Source of the DNA: Cellulomonas sp.
GTDB lineage: Bacteria; Actinomycetota; Actinomycetes; Actinomycetales; Cellulomonadaceae
Direction: 5' to 3'
DNA: 42,951 nucleotides
NCBI GenBank assembly: GCA_012927595.1
Contig: JABBOW010000109.1
Location: 1-42,951, forward strand
Every line of letters starts with the position of its first letter. The first letter of the stretch is position 1. A program made the position numbers and the translations under genes. Below are positions 34,449 through 42,951 of the stretch, in pieces. A model generated the notes under the pieces. The model was not told the origin of the DNA, did no database searches, and saw only the letters and a list, made by a program, of their open reading frames with translations.

Positions 34449-36107
34449 ATGGCGCAGCTACGCATCGCGCTGGCGCAGATCGACACGTGCGTCGGCGACC
34501 TCGAGGCGAACACCCGTGCGGTCGTCGCGTGGGCACGTCGTGCGGCCGACGCCGGAGCGGACCTGGTCGTGTTCCCTGAGATGACGGTGACGGGGTACCC
34601 GATCGAGGATCTCGCGCTGCGGGCGTCCTTTCGCCGAGGCGCCGAGGCGGCGCTGAGCCGGACCGCGGGCGAGCTCGTGGAAGCCGGGCTCGGCGACCTG
34701 GCGGTCCTCGTCGGCACCGTCGGCGAGAAGACCACCCAGGAGCACTCGGGAGCTCCTGCACGTCCCACGAACCAGGCCGTCCTGCTCCAGCACGGCGTTG
34801 TGCAGGCACGCTACGACAAGCACCACCTGCCGAACTACGGCGTGTTCGACGAGTTCCGCATCTTCACACCCGGAGACACCGCGTGCGTCCTGGACCTCGG
34901 GGGCCGGCGCGTCGGCGTCGTCATCTGCGAGGACATCTGGCAGGACGGCGGGCCGGTGTCCCAGCTCGCCGCTGACGGGATCGATCTGCTCGTCGTGCTC
35001 AACGGCTCGCCGTTCGAGGAGGGCAAGGGCCACCTGCGAACCGACCTGGCCGCGCGCCGGGCCCGGGAGGTCCGCGCGCCGCTCGCTTACGTCAACATGG
35101 TCGGCGGGCAGGACGACCTCGTGTTCGACGGCGGTTCGTTCGTCGTGACCGACGACGGGACGGTCGTCGCACGCGCACCGCAGTTCACGGAGCATCTGCT
35201 CGTGTGGGACCTCACGGCCGGCGACGCCCCGGCGCGCGCTGCCGAGATCGCCCCTGCCCTCGACCCCGACGAGGAGATCTACCGCGCGATCGTCACCGGG
35301 CTGACGGGCTACGCCCGCAAGAACGGGTTCACGTCGGTGGTGCTCGGGCTCTCGGGCGGCATCGACTCCGCCCTCGTCGCGGCGATCAGCGCGGACGCGC
35401 TCGGCGGCCAGCACGTCGTCGGCGTATCGCTACCGTCGCGGTACTCCTCGGACCACTCGAAGGACGATGCGGCGGACCTCGCTCAGCGGATCGGCGCTGA
35501 CTACCGGGTGCAGCCGATCGGCCCGATGGTCGATGCGTTCGAGGGCCAGCTCGGGCTCGAGGGCGTCGCGGCCGAGAACCTCCAGGCCCGCGTGCGCGGG
35601 GTCATCCTCATGGGGCTGTCGAACGCCGAGGGGCACCTGGTGCTGGCGACGGGCAACAAGAGCGAGCTCGCCGTCGGCTACTCGACGATCTACGGCGACG
35701 CCGTCGGTGGGTACGCGCCGCTCAAGGACGTCGACAAGTCCCGGGTGTGGGCGTTGTCGCGCTGGCGCAACCGGGCTGCCGTCGACGCCGGGCAGGTCCC
35801 CCCGATCCCCGAGAGCTCGATCACCAAGCCGCCGTCGGCCGAGCTGCGACCCGGCCAGGTCGACCAGGACTCCCTGCCGCCCTACGACCTGCTCGACGAG
35901 GTGCTCGACGCCTACGTCGAGAACGCCGCGGGCCGAGCCGAGCTGCTCGCACGCGGGTTCGACCCTGCCGTCGTGGACAAGGTGCTCTCGCTCGTCGACC
36001 GCGCCGAGTGGAAGCGACGGCAGTACCCGGTCGGTCCCAAGGTTACCGCGCTCGCGTTCGGCCGCGACCGTAGGCTGCCGATCACGACGCGTTGGCGCGA
36101 GCCGTGA
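34449..36107 (+). CDS. nadE: Glutamine-dependent NAD+ synthetase
   Basis: A 552-residue two-domain enzyme that makes NAD+ from nicotinate adenine dinucleotide, ATP and glutamine. The N-terminal nitrilase-like glutaminase domain has the catalytic triad Glu44 (VFPEMT), Lys124 ([14 protein letters not shown]) and Cys160 (VVICEDIW). The C-terminal synthetase domain has the PP-loop [14 protein letters not shown] near residue 300, then [16 protein letters not shown]. The domain order and length fit the single-chain glutamine-dependent class. It is divergent from glnA2 and followed after 55 bp by panB. Use of glutamine as donor makes the neighbouring GS genes relevant. Confidence 0.95.
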   Translation: MAQLRIALAQIDTCVGDLEANTRAVVAWARRAADAGADLVVFPEMTVTGYPIEDLALRASFRRGAEAALSRTAGELVEAGLGDLAVLVGTVGEKTTQEHSGAPARPTNQAVLLQHGVVQARYDKHHLPNYGVFDEFRIFTPGDTACVLDLGGRRVGVVICEDIWQDGGPVSQLAADGIDLLVVLNGSPFEEGKGHLRTDLAARRAREVRAPLAYVNMVGGQDDLVFDGGSFVVTDDGTVVARAPQFTEHLLVWDLTAGDAPARAAEIAPALDPDEEIYRAIVTGLTGYARKNGFTSVVLGLSGGIDSALVAAISADALGGQHVVGVSLPSRYSSDHSKDDAADLAQRIGADYRVQPIGPMVDAFEGQLGLEGVAAENLQARVRGVILMGLSNAEGHLVLATGNKSELAVGYSTIYGDAVGGYAPLKDVDKSRVWALSRWRNRAAVDAGQVPPIPESSITKPPSAELRPGQVDQDSLPPYDLLDEVLDAYVENAAGRAELLARGFDPAVVDKVLSLVDRAEWKRRQYPVGPKVTALAFGRDRRLPITTRWREP

Positions 36108-36162
36108 ACCGACCCACCCCCAGACCCCGCGTGACCTCGATCACGGACCAGGAGCAGCCCCG

Positions 36163-36975
36163 ATGACGGACACCACGAAGCGCGTGCGCGTGCACCACCT
36201 GCGCGAGGCGAAGCAGCGCGGCGAGAAGCTGACGATGCTCACCGCGTACGACGCGCCGACCGCGCGCATCTTCGACGAGGCCGGGATCGACATGTTGCTC
36301 GTCGGCGACTCGATCGGCAACACGATGCTCGGACACGCCACGACGATCCCGGTGACCGTCGACGAGCTCATCCCCGCGGTGCGGGCGGTGAGCCGCAGCA
36401 CCCGACGCGCGCTCGTCGTCGCCGACTTCCCGTTCGGCTCGTACGAGTCCGGCCCCGCGCAGGCCCTCGCGACCGGCGTGCGCTTCCTCAAGGAGGCTGG
36501 CGCGCACGCGGTCAAGCTCGAGGGCGGCCGCCGTGTCGCAGCGCAGGTCCGGGCCCTGACTGACGCCGGGATCCCGGTCGTCGGGCACCTCGGCTTCACG
36601 CCGCAGTCGGAGAACACGCTTGGCGGCAAGCGCGTACAGGGCCGAGGCACCCAGGCGGCCGAGGCGCTGAGCGCCGACGCTCTCGCGCTCCAGGAGGCGG
36701 GCGCCGTCGCTGTCGTGCTCGAGATGGTGCCGAGCGACGTCGCTGCCCAGATCACCGAGATACTGCGGATCCCGACGATCGGCATCGGCGCCGGATCGGC
36801 AGTCGACGGACAGGTCCTCGTGTGGCTCGACATGGCAGGTATGGGCGACTGGTCGCCGAAGTTCGCCAAGCAGTACGCGCAGATCGGCCGGGCGCTGGGC
36901 GAGGCGGCGCGTGCCTACGCCGACGATGTGCGGGCGGGGACGTTCCCCGACGCCGAGCACTCGTTCCTCACCTGA
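36163..36975 (+). CDS. panB: 3-methyl-2-oxobutanoate hydroxymethyltransferase
   Basis: A 270-residue PanB. It transfers a hydroxymethyl group from methylene-tetrahydrofolate to ketoisovalerate to give ketopantoate, the first committed step of pantothenate and CoA synthesis. Conserved blocks are [35 protein letters not shown] with the Mg2+ ligand, [23 protein letters not shown] and the catalytic-loop region [10 protein letters not shown]...[14 protein letters not shown] sequence precedes the ATG at 36163. No other pan gene is in the window. It converges on the SPOR-like gene. Confidence 0.96.
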   Translation: MTDTTKRVRVHHLREAKQRGEKLTMLTAYDAPTARIFDEAGIDMLLVGDSIGNTMLGHATTIPVTVDELIPAVRAVSRSTRRALVVADFPFGSYESGPAQALATGVRFLKEAGAHAVKLEGGRRVAAQVRALTDAGIPVVGHLGFTPQSENTLGGKRVQGRGTQAAEALSADALALQEAGAVAVVLEMVPSDVAAQITEILRIPTIGIGAGSAVDGQVLVWLDMAGMGDWSPKFAKQYAQIGRALGEAARAYADDVRAGTFPDAEHSFLT

Positions 36976-36988
36976 GCGCGACTCAGGG

Positions 36989-37180
36989 TCAGCGTTCCCT
37001 GTCCTCCTCTTCCTCCTCGGCCTGCCACTTCTGCGCGCGCGCGGCAGCCGTCTCGAGCGCCTGCTGGGCGGCCTCCCGGGTCGAGTACGGCCCCATCAGG
37101 TGGGACCAGTCGGAGACCCTGCCCTCCTCGACCTGGTGCGTCGCGACGTTGTAGTAGAACTGCTGGCCACTGCCCGTCAT
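36989..37180 (-). CDS. Small SPOR-domain-like protein
   Basis: A 63-residue protein, [20 protein letters not shown] followed by [21 protein letters not shown] and a very acidic C-terminus (EEEEEDRER). It matches a family of tiny actinobacterial proteins annotated as SPOR-domain proteins, which occur beside map and panB. The YYN-x-x-T-x-x-VEEG and MGPYxTxxEA patterns are characteristic. It has no signal peptide, so binding of periplasmic glycan, the usual SPOR role, is doubtful. Convergent with panB (13 bp) and divergent from map (57 bp). Confidence 0.85.
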   Translation of the reverse strand: MTGSGQQFYYNVATHQVEEGRVSDWSHLMGPYSTREAAQQALETAAARAQKWQAEEEEEDRER

Positions 37181-37237
37181 GCGTCCTCCCTCGCGCCCTC
37201 AGGGCCTGCGACGGCCCTCGTCCGTAGACTGCCAGGT

Positions 37238-38110
37238 ATGTCGTCAGTGCACGCGCCGAGAGGTGCCCTCGTCCCCGGGACCGTGAGCCCCCAGCGGACG
37301 GTCCCCACCTCGATCTCCCGTCCGGAGTACGTCGGGCGCCCCGCTCCGGCACGCCACACGGGCACTGACGTCGTCGCTCCCGACACGATCGAACGGATCC
37401 GGGTCGCCGCGCGCATCGCCGCGCGCGCCCCCGCGGGACGGGGGCGGGGCCTCGTGCCTGGCGTCACCACCGATGAGCTCGACCGGATCGGTCACGACTA
37501 CCTCATCGAGCACCACGCCTACCCGTCGACGCTGGGCTACCGCGGCTTCCCGAAGTCGCTGTGCACGTCGGTCAACGAGGTCGTCTGCCACGGCATCCCC
37601 GACTCGACAGTCCTGCAGGACGGCGACATCGTCAACATCGACATCACCGCCTATATCGACGGCGTGCACGGTGACACGAACGCGACGTTCGCCGTCGGGA
37701 CCGTCGACGAGGAGTCGGCGCTGCTCATCGAGCGCACCCGCGAGTCCCTGGCACGGGCCATCAAGGCGGTCAAGCCCGGCCGGGAGATCAACGTCATCGG
37801 CCGCGTGATCGAGAAGTACGCGCAGCGCTTCGGCTACGGAGTCGTGCGCGACTACACGGGCCACGGGGTCGGCGAGACCTTCCACACCGGCCTGGTGATC
37901 CCGCACTACGATGCCGCGCCGCACTATGCGACAGTCATCGAACCAGGCATGGTCTTCACGATCGAGCCGATGTTGAACCTCGGCACCCCCGACTGCGTGA
38001 GCTGGGACGACGGCTGGACGGTCCTCACCGCCGACGGCCGTCGCAGCGCCCAGTTCGAGCACACCCTCGTCGTGACCTACACCGGAGCGGAGATCCTCAC
38101 CCTGCCATGA
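37238..38110 (+). CDS. map: Methionine aminopeptidase, type I
   Basis: A 290-residue MetAP that removes initiator methionine from new proteins. An N-terminal extension of about 40 residues ([22 protein letters not shown]), typical of the longer actinobacterial isoform with an SH3-like binding motif, precedes the catalytic domain. Metal ligands lie in [20 protein letters not shown] (two Asp), [10 protein letters not shown] (His), FTIEPML (Glu) and AQFEHTLVV (Glu). The ATG at 37238 is preferred because the frame upstream runs through panB. Its last four bases overlap the start of ppgK (ATGA), indicating translational coupling. Confidence 0.95.
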   Translation: MSSVHAPRGALVPGTVSPQRTVPTSISRPEYVGRPAPARHTGTDVVAPDTIERIRVAARIAARAPAGRGRGLVPGVTTDELDRIGHDYLIEHHAYPSTLGYRGFPKSLCTSVNEVVCHGIPDSTVLQDGDIVNIDITAYIDGVHGDTNATFAVGTVDEESALLIERTRESLARAIKAVKPGREINVIGRVIEKYAQRFGYGVVRDYTGHGVGETFHTGLVIPHYDAAPHYATVIEPGMVFTIEPMLNLGTPDCVSWDDGWTVLTADGRRSAQFEHTLVVTYTGAEILTLP

Positions 38111-38895
38111 GCGACCAGAAGCGCAGCGCCAAGAAGCACACACCCACAGCCTTCGGCATCGACATCGGCGGCAGCGGCATCAAGGGCGCGCCGGTCAACC
38201 TCGAGACTGGCGAGTTCAGCGCCGGTCGCGTGCGTATCCCGACTCCGCTACCGGCGACCCCTGACGCGGTCGCCCGGACCGTGGCGCAGGTCATCGACGC
38301 TTTCCACCTTCCTCCGGAGCTCCGTGTCGGCGTCACGTTCCCCGCCGTCATCCTGCACGGCGTCGCACAATCCGCCGCGAACGTCGACCCGTCGTGGATC
38401 GGCACCAACGTGGAGACAGCCGTGGCGCGAGCGACCGGTCGCTCGGTCGTCGCTGTGAACGACGCAGACGCGGCCGGCTACGCGGAGACCCTGTACGGCG
38501 CAGCCCGAAACAACGCTGGCGTCGTGATCGTCGTGACGCTGGGCACCGGGATCGGTTCCGCGATCATCGTCGACGGCGTGCTCGTGCCGAACACCGAGCT
38601 CGGCCACCTGGAGATCGACGGGCACGACGCCGAGAGCAAGGCGGCCGACAGCGCACGCGAGCGCGAGGGCCTGGACTGGGCGCAGTGGTCGGCGCGCCTG
38701 CAGCGGTACTTCAAGACCGTCGAGAACCTGTTCTGGCCCGACCTCATCGTCGTCGGCGGCGGTGTGAGCAAGCATCACGCGATGTTCTTGCCGCTCCTCG
38801 ACCTGCGCACGAAGATCGTGCCCGCTGAGCTGCGCAACGCGGCCGGGATCGTGGGTGCGGCAGCGCTCGCGTCCCGCACGACGCGGCCCGACTGA
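38107..38895 (+). CDS. ppgK: Polyphosphate-dependent glucokinase (ROK family)
   Basis: A 262-residue polyphosphate/ATP glucokinase, an actinobacterial enzyme that phosphorylates glucose using inorganic polyphosphate. The N-terminal phosphate-binding loop is [20 protein letters not shown]. The catalytic Asp region is [13 protein letters not shown], followed by [30 protein letters not shown] and the C-terminal [10 protein letters not shown]. Length and motifs fit PpgK rather than ordinary ROK glucokinases. It overlaps map by four bases. Together with the sugar-binding lipoprotein it points to glucose use, but there is no direct link between the two in sequence. Confidence 0.95.
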   Translation: MSDQKRSAKKHTPTAFGIDIGGSGIKGAPVNLETGEFSAGRVRIPTPLPATPDAVARTVAQVIDAFHLPPELRVGVTFPAVILHGVAQSAANVDPSWIGTNVETAVARATGRSVVAVNDADAAGYAETLYGAARNNAGVVIVVTLGTGIGSAIIVDGVLVPNTELGHLEIDGHDAESKAADSAREREGLDWAQWSARLQRYFKTVENLFWPDLIVVGGGVSKHHAMFLPLLDLRTKIVPAELRNAAGIVGAAALASRTTRPD

Positions 38896-38939
38896 CCTCG
38901 CACCTGTAGCGGCATCGCAGAGGACGAGACAGGACCGCC

Positions 38940-39734
38940 GTGGGCAGGGAGCTGACGCAGGTCGCGCCTGGCGTCTGGATGGCGCAGGCGGAGACCTGGA
39001 CGAGCCTGACTACGCTGGTGGTGGCCGACGACGGCGCATGCCTGCTCGTCGACCCCGGGATCACCGTTGCGGAGGTCGAGGAGCTCGCCGACGAGATCCA
39101 CATCCGCGGCTGGCACGTCGAGGCCGCGTTTGCCACGCACACCCACTGGGACCATGTCCTGTGGTCTGCGCGGCTCGGGCACGTGCCGCGCTGGGCGACG
39201 CCGACCGCTGCGGAGGCCCAGGTGGGCTCGCGGGACGCAGACCTGGCGAAGGCCGACGCGACGGCGCCGGGGCACGACCGCGACCTGTTCGGCCGACTCA
39301 CCGCCCTGCCCGACGACGCCGTCGCGGTGCCGTGGTCGGGCCCCCGCGCGCTCGTCGTCGCCCACCGGGCCCACGCGCCCGGCCACGCCGCGCTCGTGCT
39401 GCCTGACTCCGGCGTGCTCGTCGCGGGCGACATGCTCTCAGACGTCGAGATCCCGCTGCTGGACGTCGATGCGGCGGACCCCGCCGGCGACTACCACGAC
39501 GGGCTCCACCGCCTGGAGGCGGCCGTGACGCGGTATGCCGTCACGGCCGTCGTCCCGGGGCACGGCCACCTTGGCGGCCCACGCGAGCTGGCTCGTCGGT
39601 TCGTGGTGGACCGGGTATACCTCCGCGCGCTCGTCACGGGCCAGGACGCTGGCGATCCCCGCCTGGCCGAGCCATGGCTCGCCCAGGCGCACGAGGGCCC
39701 GCTCCGGGCGGTACGAGCGGTCTCGCCGGAGTAA
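38940..39734 (+). CDS. MBL-fold metallo-hydrolase
   Basis: A 264-residue metallo-beta-lactamase-fold protein. The zinc motif is THTHWDH, with further ligands in HAPGHAAL and GDMLSDVEIPLL (Asp), and PGHGHLGG as the last His. Homology starts at LTQVAPGVWMAQAETWTSLTTLVV, which supports the GTG at 38940. The family is functionally broad (hydrolases, thioesterases, glyoxalase II-like), so the substrate is not assigned. It follows ppgK by 44 bp on the same strand and is followed by a compact hairpin, so it probably ends that operon. Confidence 0.88.
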   Translation: MGRELTQVAPGVWMAQAETWTSLTTLVVADDGACLLVDPGITVAEVEELADEIHIRGWHVEAAFATHTHWDHVLWSARLGHVPRWATPTAAEAQVGSRDADLAKADATAPGHDRDLFGRLTALPDDAVAVPWSGPRALVVAHRAHAPGHAALVLPDSGVLVAGDMLSDVEIPLLDVDAADPAGDYHDGLHRLEAAVTRYAVTAVVPGHGHLGGPRELARRFVVDRVYLRALVTGQDAGDPRLAEPWLAQAHEGPLRAVRAVSPE

Positions 39735-39736
39735 TG

Positions 39737-39758
39737 GACCGGCCGTGGGCGGCCGGTC
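39737..39758 (+). terminator. Compact perfect hairpin after the MBL gene
   Basis: GACCGGCCG at 39737-39745 pairs perfectly with CGGCCGGTC at 39750-39758 around a TGGG loop, two bases after the stop codon. No U tract follows. It is the likely end of the map-ppgK-MBL transcript, although it lies just 12 bp before the next start codon. Confidence 0.65.
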
Positions 39759-39770
39759 TAGCGTCGTCCC

Positions 39771-40226
39771 ATGGGACTTGTCGTCAGCCAGCTGTGCGTC
39801 GACTGCGGGGAACCGGCCATCCTCGCCCGCTGGTGGGCGCGCGTGCTCGGCTGGCGTGTCGTCGGAGGTGCAGCCGCAGGCGCTGACGCTGACGCTGACG
39901 CTGACGCTGACGACGATGCGCTCGCGAACGATGACGAGGTGGAGATCGAGCCCGCCGACGGGTCGCATGTCGGTCTGCTGTTCGCCCGCGTGCCGGAGGC
40001 CAAGTCGGTGAAGAACCGCCTGCACCTCGACATCCGAGCGCAGGACGGCTCCGACCAGGAGACGGAGCTGGCGCGACTCCTCGAGCTGGACGCCCGCCCG
40101 GTCGACATCGGGCAGGGCCTGGGCGTCCCATGGTTTGTGCTCGTGGATCCCGAGGGCAACGAGTTCTGCCTGCTGCGCTCGACGCCGTCGCAGCTCGCCG
40201 AGGCGTTCGCTGGCCCGCTCGAGTGA
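39771..40226 (+). CDS. Glyoxalase/VOC-like protein
   Basis: A 151-residue protein of the glyoxalase-like (VOC superfamily) type found widely in actinobacteria. It starts GLVVSQLCVDCGEPAILARWWARVLGWRVV, followed by KNRLHLDIRAQD with a typical metal-side His region, and ends PWFVLVDPEGNEFCLL, the family signature. A hexanucleotide repeat inserts an Ala-Asp tract (residues about 38-48) between the first strand-helix unit and the rest, where relatives have a short loop. The function is unknown; some relatives are resistance or isomerase enzymes. ATG at 39771 follows the hairpin closely. Confidence 0.85.
   Translation: MGLVVSQLCVDCGEPAILARWWARVLGWRVVGGAAAGADADADADADDDALANDDEVEIEPADGSHVGLLFARVPEAKSVKNRLHLDIRAQDGSDQETELARLLELDARPVDIGQGLGVPWFVLVDPEGNEFCLLRSTPSQLAEAFAGPLE
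39882..39911 (+). repeat. Five tandem GCTGAC repeats in the VOC-like gene
   Basis: Five exact copies of GCTGAC encode an Ala-Asp tract, flanked by near copies (GCAGGC before, GACGAT after). The unit is six bases, so changes in copy number stay in frame. This is a typical slippage-prone microsatellite and probably varies among isolates. Confidence 0.9.
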
Positions 40227-40627
40227 CCGGTCGCCGACTGTCCGTGGTCGGTGCGTGAGCGGTGCTCGCCGTCGAGTGACGAAGGCGCTGCAGGCCGCGT
40301 TCCAGTCGCCGCGGCAGGTCTACCGGCAACCAGCGGCCTACGGATGGTGCGCCGTATGTCCCGTTCCCGCCCGCGAACGGATCGCGGGACCCCTGCCCGA
40401 TACCCACCACGAGACCCGGTTCACCGGTCGATCACACGATCCCGAGCGTCGCTGCTCGTCATCGCCGAGATCGTCGATCGCCCGCGCGCGGACGCAGGTG
40501 TCACTGGCATCGATCAGGCTGATCCGGTCGCCGGTGGAACTTGACCGTAACGCAACCCAAGTGGCGCTCAGCGGTGTGCTCGGCGCGGGCCGATCGCCGA
40601 GCCTGAAGGCCACGGTCGAGAAGACCG
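40227..40627. other. Intergenic region without recognisable content
   Basis: About 400 bp between the VOC-like gene and the GGDEF gene, which ends at 40628. All six frames were read. Open frames are rich in Arg/Pro/Ser and do not resemble any family. No tRNA, terminator with a clear stem, repeat or insertion-sequence end was found. Confidence 0.6.
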
Positions 40628-42352
40628 CTAGGCGGAGGGTCGGGCCTGCCTGCCAGGCTCCGTCGGTACGACCGAAAGGTGCACGACTCGGTCGCGGCCC
40701 TGCTTCTTGGCGACGTACAAGGCGGCGTCTGCCGCGGCGACGAGCCCGATCCCAAATCTCATCTCGCTCGACCGCTCGGCGAGCCCGACGGATGCCGTGA
40801 CGCGCGCGGACGTGTTATGTAGCGTGACGGCGGCCACGGCCGCCCGGATCCGTTCGCCGACTAGCGCGGCATCGTCCGGGCCGGTCTCTCGCAGCAGCAC
40901 GGCAAGCTCCTCGCCGCCGTAGCGATACGCGGTGTCGCTCGCCCGTAGGCTGGCCTGCACCGCCGTGGCGACCGAGCGCTGCACCTCGTCCCCCACCGTG
41001 TGCCCGAACTCGTCGTTGAGGGCCTTGAAGTGGTCGAGGTCAATCATGAGGAAGGACAGCGGCCGCCCGTAGCGCTTCGACCGGTCCCATTCGACTTCGA
41101 GTTCCGACTCCATCCGACGCCGGTTCGGCAGGTGCGTGAGGGCGTCGGTGAGGGCGAGCTCGTCGGCGGCGCTGTGGAGCCGGGCCGACTCGAGGGAGGC
41201 CGCGGCGGTGGACAGCAGCGCCCCCAGGGTGTTCTCGACGTCCGGGTCGACTTCGGTCGCGATCAGGCGCAGTACTCCCACGACCATTCCCGCGAGGACG
41301 AGAGGGTAGGCGCGCGACGTCTCATCGAATGTCGTGCGCGCATTGTCCGCACACTCGGCCACGAGGGCAGGCACGGCCAGGTCGTTGCCGACCCAGCCAT
41401 GCGGCTGGTCGCTCTGACTAGCGGCATGGAATCGTCCCTCCTCGTCCCGAACCCACAGCACGGTCGGCGAGCCGAGCATCTCGGCCGCCGCTGTGGTGAC
41501 GGCCTCCGAGACATAGCGGACGCTGAGGCTGCCGGAGATCTCGCGGGCCACCCGCACGACGGTCTCGAGGCGGGCCGCGAGGAGCTCGAGCCGCTTCGCC
41601 CGGCCAGCCGCGAGCTCTTGAGCCTGCGCAAGGCCGCTCGCCAGACCGCTGAGCGCAGACTCGACAGCATCGAGCTCGACGACACCGGTGGCACCCGAAC
41701 GGGCGGTCAGGTCACCGGATCGCAAAGCATCGATGGTGCTGAGCACACCGCGGATCGGCGCCAAGACCGTGACCGCGAGACGCCGGTTGCGGCGCACAGC
41801 AAACACGCCGGCGACAGCCACGACGAGCAGATTGGCGACCAGGAGCCCAAAGAGTGCAGTCCGCTAGTCGGTCAGCGCTTGGTCTCGTCGCTGGGTAAAG
41901 GTCTGCATCGCGCGTGCGTCCGCCGCACGGTAGACGTCGAACAGGGCCTTGCCATCGAGGAGGAACTGGGTCAGTGCGGCCGGGCTGACCGGAGAGGAGG
42001 CCTCATCGCGTTGTGCGGCGTCCTGCGCCCACGTGTCCCACGCGGCGCGAGCGACCAGGATGTCGACGATCTGCGAGGCTGCTTGTGAATCAGTTCCAGC
42101 CATCGTGAGCAGGAGTCCGCTGCCTGCGGCCGCGGACTCCTTTCCGCTCTGGTACGGCTCGAGGAAGACCGGGTCGGCGGTGCCCAGCCAACCGCGAAGA
42201 CCGGTCTCCTGGTTCACCATCGCGACCAAGACCTGGTTGGCCTCGCGCGCCAGCTCGGTCTCCTGGCTGACCCTCGGCGCGGAGACCAGGAGAAGATAGC
42301 CAGAGGAGAGCAGGCTCAGGAAGAGCACGACCGCGAGCGTGGCCAGCATCAC
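40628..42352 (-). pseudogene. CHASE3-GGDEF diguanylate cyclase interrupted by an in-frame TAG
   Basis: One reading frame of 574 codons, broken only by TAG at 41864-41866 (codon 163). The first part has a membrane helix (ATLAVVLFLSLLSSGYLLLV) and a CHASE3-type sensor (LVAMVNQETGLRGWLGTADPVFLEPY). After the stop it continues in the same frame with the second helix (LFGLLVANLLVVAVAGVFAV), a HAMP-like stretch, a GAF-like domain and GGDEF (DALTHLPNRR, FLMIDLDHFKALNDEFGHTVGD, RASD I-site, YRYGGEELAVLL). GGEEL replaces GGEEF. A GTG at 41821 could start a shortened, soluble-leaning product. GTG 42352 has GGAG 7 bp upstream; ATG 42349 is an alternative start. Confidence 0.82.
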
Positions 42353-42539
42353 GTGATGGCTCCGCTGAACCTCGGAGACAAGCCCGACCGTGGTGGTCGT
42401 CGGATCACTGGTAATATCTTAACTATCGGCACTTATGCGTCTTTCTGAAGAAGATGTTCTTGATTCCTCTTGCCGCGGAAATCTCGATCCGCGAGGGCGG
42501 GGGGTCATTGGTGTCAGGACAGCGGCCTTGACCCGCTGG

Positions 42540-42850
42540 CCGCCCGACGTCCGACGTCCGAGCTGTGCCTCCGATACGAGTATCCGTACCCGCTCAGCCG
42601 CGGCTTCCAGGCCGGCCGAGTTGGTATCGGAGAGCAGGACCAAGGCTCCTCCCCACCCCACCTGGTCGGGACGTCACCGCGGCGCAGCCGGTTCGCGGTG
42701 GACCAGGCGACGATGCGCAGTACGGCGTCACCGGTCTCGTACCCGAACGTGTCGGTGATGTTCAGAAGTGGTCCGCGTCGATGAACGGCAACCCCGGGTG
42801 GTGGCCTGTTCGGTGACGGGGTCCAGGGAGTCCAGAACTCCTGACATAGC
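42540..42850 (-). pseudogene. Degraded GGDEF domain relic
   Basis: Minus-strand fragments in different frames together form a GGDEF domain: LDSLDPVTE (DxLT region), FIDADHF, then NITDTFGYETGDAVLRIVA, RLRRGDVPTRWGGEE with an intact RxxD, and LVLLSDTNSAGLEAAAERVR. At least two frame changes and a TGA within the DHF-K position separate them. It lies just upstream of the interrupted GGDEF gene and differs from it in sequence, so it is a separate paralogue rather than its 5' end. It may continue past the window edge. Confidence 0.72.
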
Positions 42851-42951
42851 GGCCCGGTGCGGCGACGGGTTGCGCGCTTGACCTGCTCGTTCGTGCGTGT
42901 TGCTCGCGTCTTGCTGCGCCGGATATGAGATCATCTTTGTAACGCCTAATG

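Noticed and set aside
40251..40544. Plus-strand open frame of 97 codons in the spacer after the VOC-like gene
   Set aside because: No ribosome site, no family resemblance and atypical composition (Arg/Ser/Pro rich).
42348..42357. Palindrome ATCACGTGAT at the start codon of the interrupted GGDEF gene
   Set aside because: Ten bases is short, it includes the start codons, and no regulator gene lies nearby; a chance palindrome is likely.

Overview
This is a high-GC actinobacterial chromosome segment. Gene content and order best fit the Micrococcales, probably a Cellulomonas-like genus; that is judged from remembered protein similarity and synteny, not from a search. Supporting signs are a perfect actinobacterial SOS box, a GlnR-type operator before glnA, polyphosphate glucokinase, a glnA/glnE/glnA2 neighbourhood, and actinobacteria-specific families (DUF4191, DUF3090, SCO1664, MSMEG_4193).

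Layout. 1-2063: the 5' end of an imuA-like mutasome gene under an SOS box, a PEBP/YbhB-like protein, a YbaK/EbsC deacylase and a small unknown protein. 2270-6537: lpdA (E3) and a two-lipoyl-domain E2 acyltransferase, a strong hairpin, then a TIGR01777 oxidoreductase. 6579-12184: a receptor-type kinase homologue with an altered active site, a Gfo/Idh/MocA oxidoreductase, and an MMPL exporter divergent from a MarR regulator around a perfect 18-bp palindrome. 12194-16494: lipB, a flavodoxin-like protein, lipA, DUF4191, a methyltransferase and an RDD membrane protein. lipB and lipA make the lipoyl cofactor that the E2 carries.

16592-23973: glnA behind a four-half-site GlnR operator, with tandem terminator hairpins after it; a compact three-gene module (histidine-phosphatase fold, DUF3090 zinc ribbon, SCO1664 kinase-like fold); and a VWA / AAA+ ATPase pair in which the ATPase is frameshifted in a C6 tract. 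23974-25194 is poorly coding and holds a decayed IS256-family transposase. 25195-29785 carries a GGDEF-EAL c-di-GMP protein, a divergent orphan sugar-binding lipoprotein, a chemoreceptor-like relic and a LacI regulator.

29885-40226 is conserved housekeeping sequence: glnE, glnA2, nadE, panB, a SPOR-like small protein, map, ppgK, an MBL-fold hydrolase and a VOC-like protein containing a GCTGAC repeat. 40227-42951 is degraded: an empty 400-bp stretch, a CHASE3-GGDEF gene broken by one in-frame TAG, and a second GGDEF relic with several lesions.

The genes are mostly central metabolism: lipoylation and 2-oxoacid dehydrogenase, nitrogen assimilation, and NAD, pantothenate and glucose phosphorylation. 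I did not find an unmistakably new system. The best candidates for under-described biology are the phosphatase / DUF3090 / SCO1664 module, the VWA-AAA+ pair with its slippery-tract frameshift, the altered receptor kinase, and the cluster of broken signalling genes. No rRNA, tRNA or CRISPR array was recognised.
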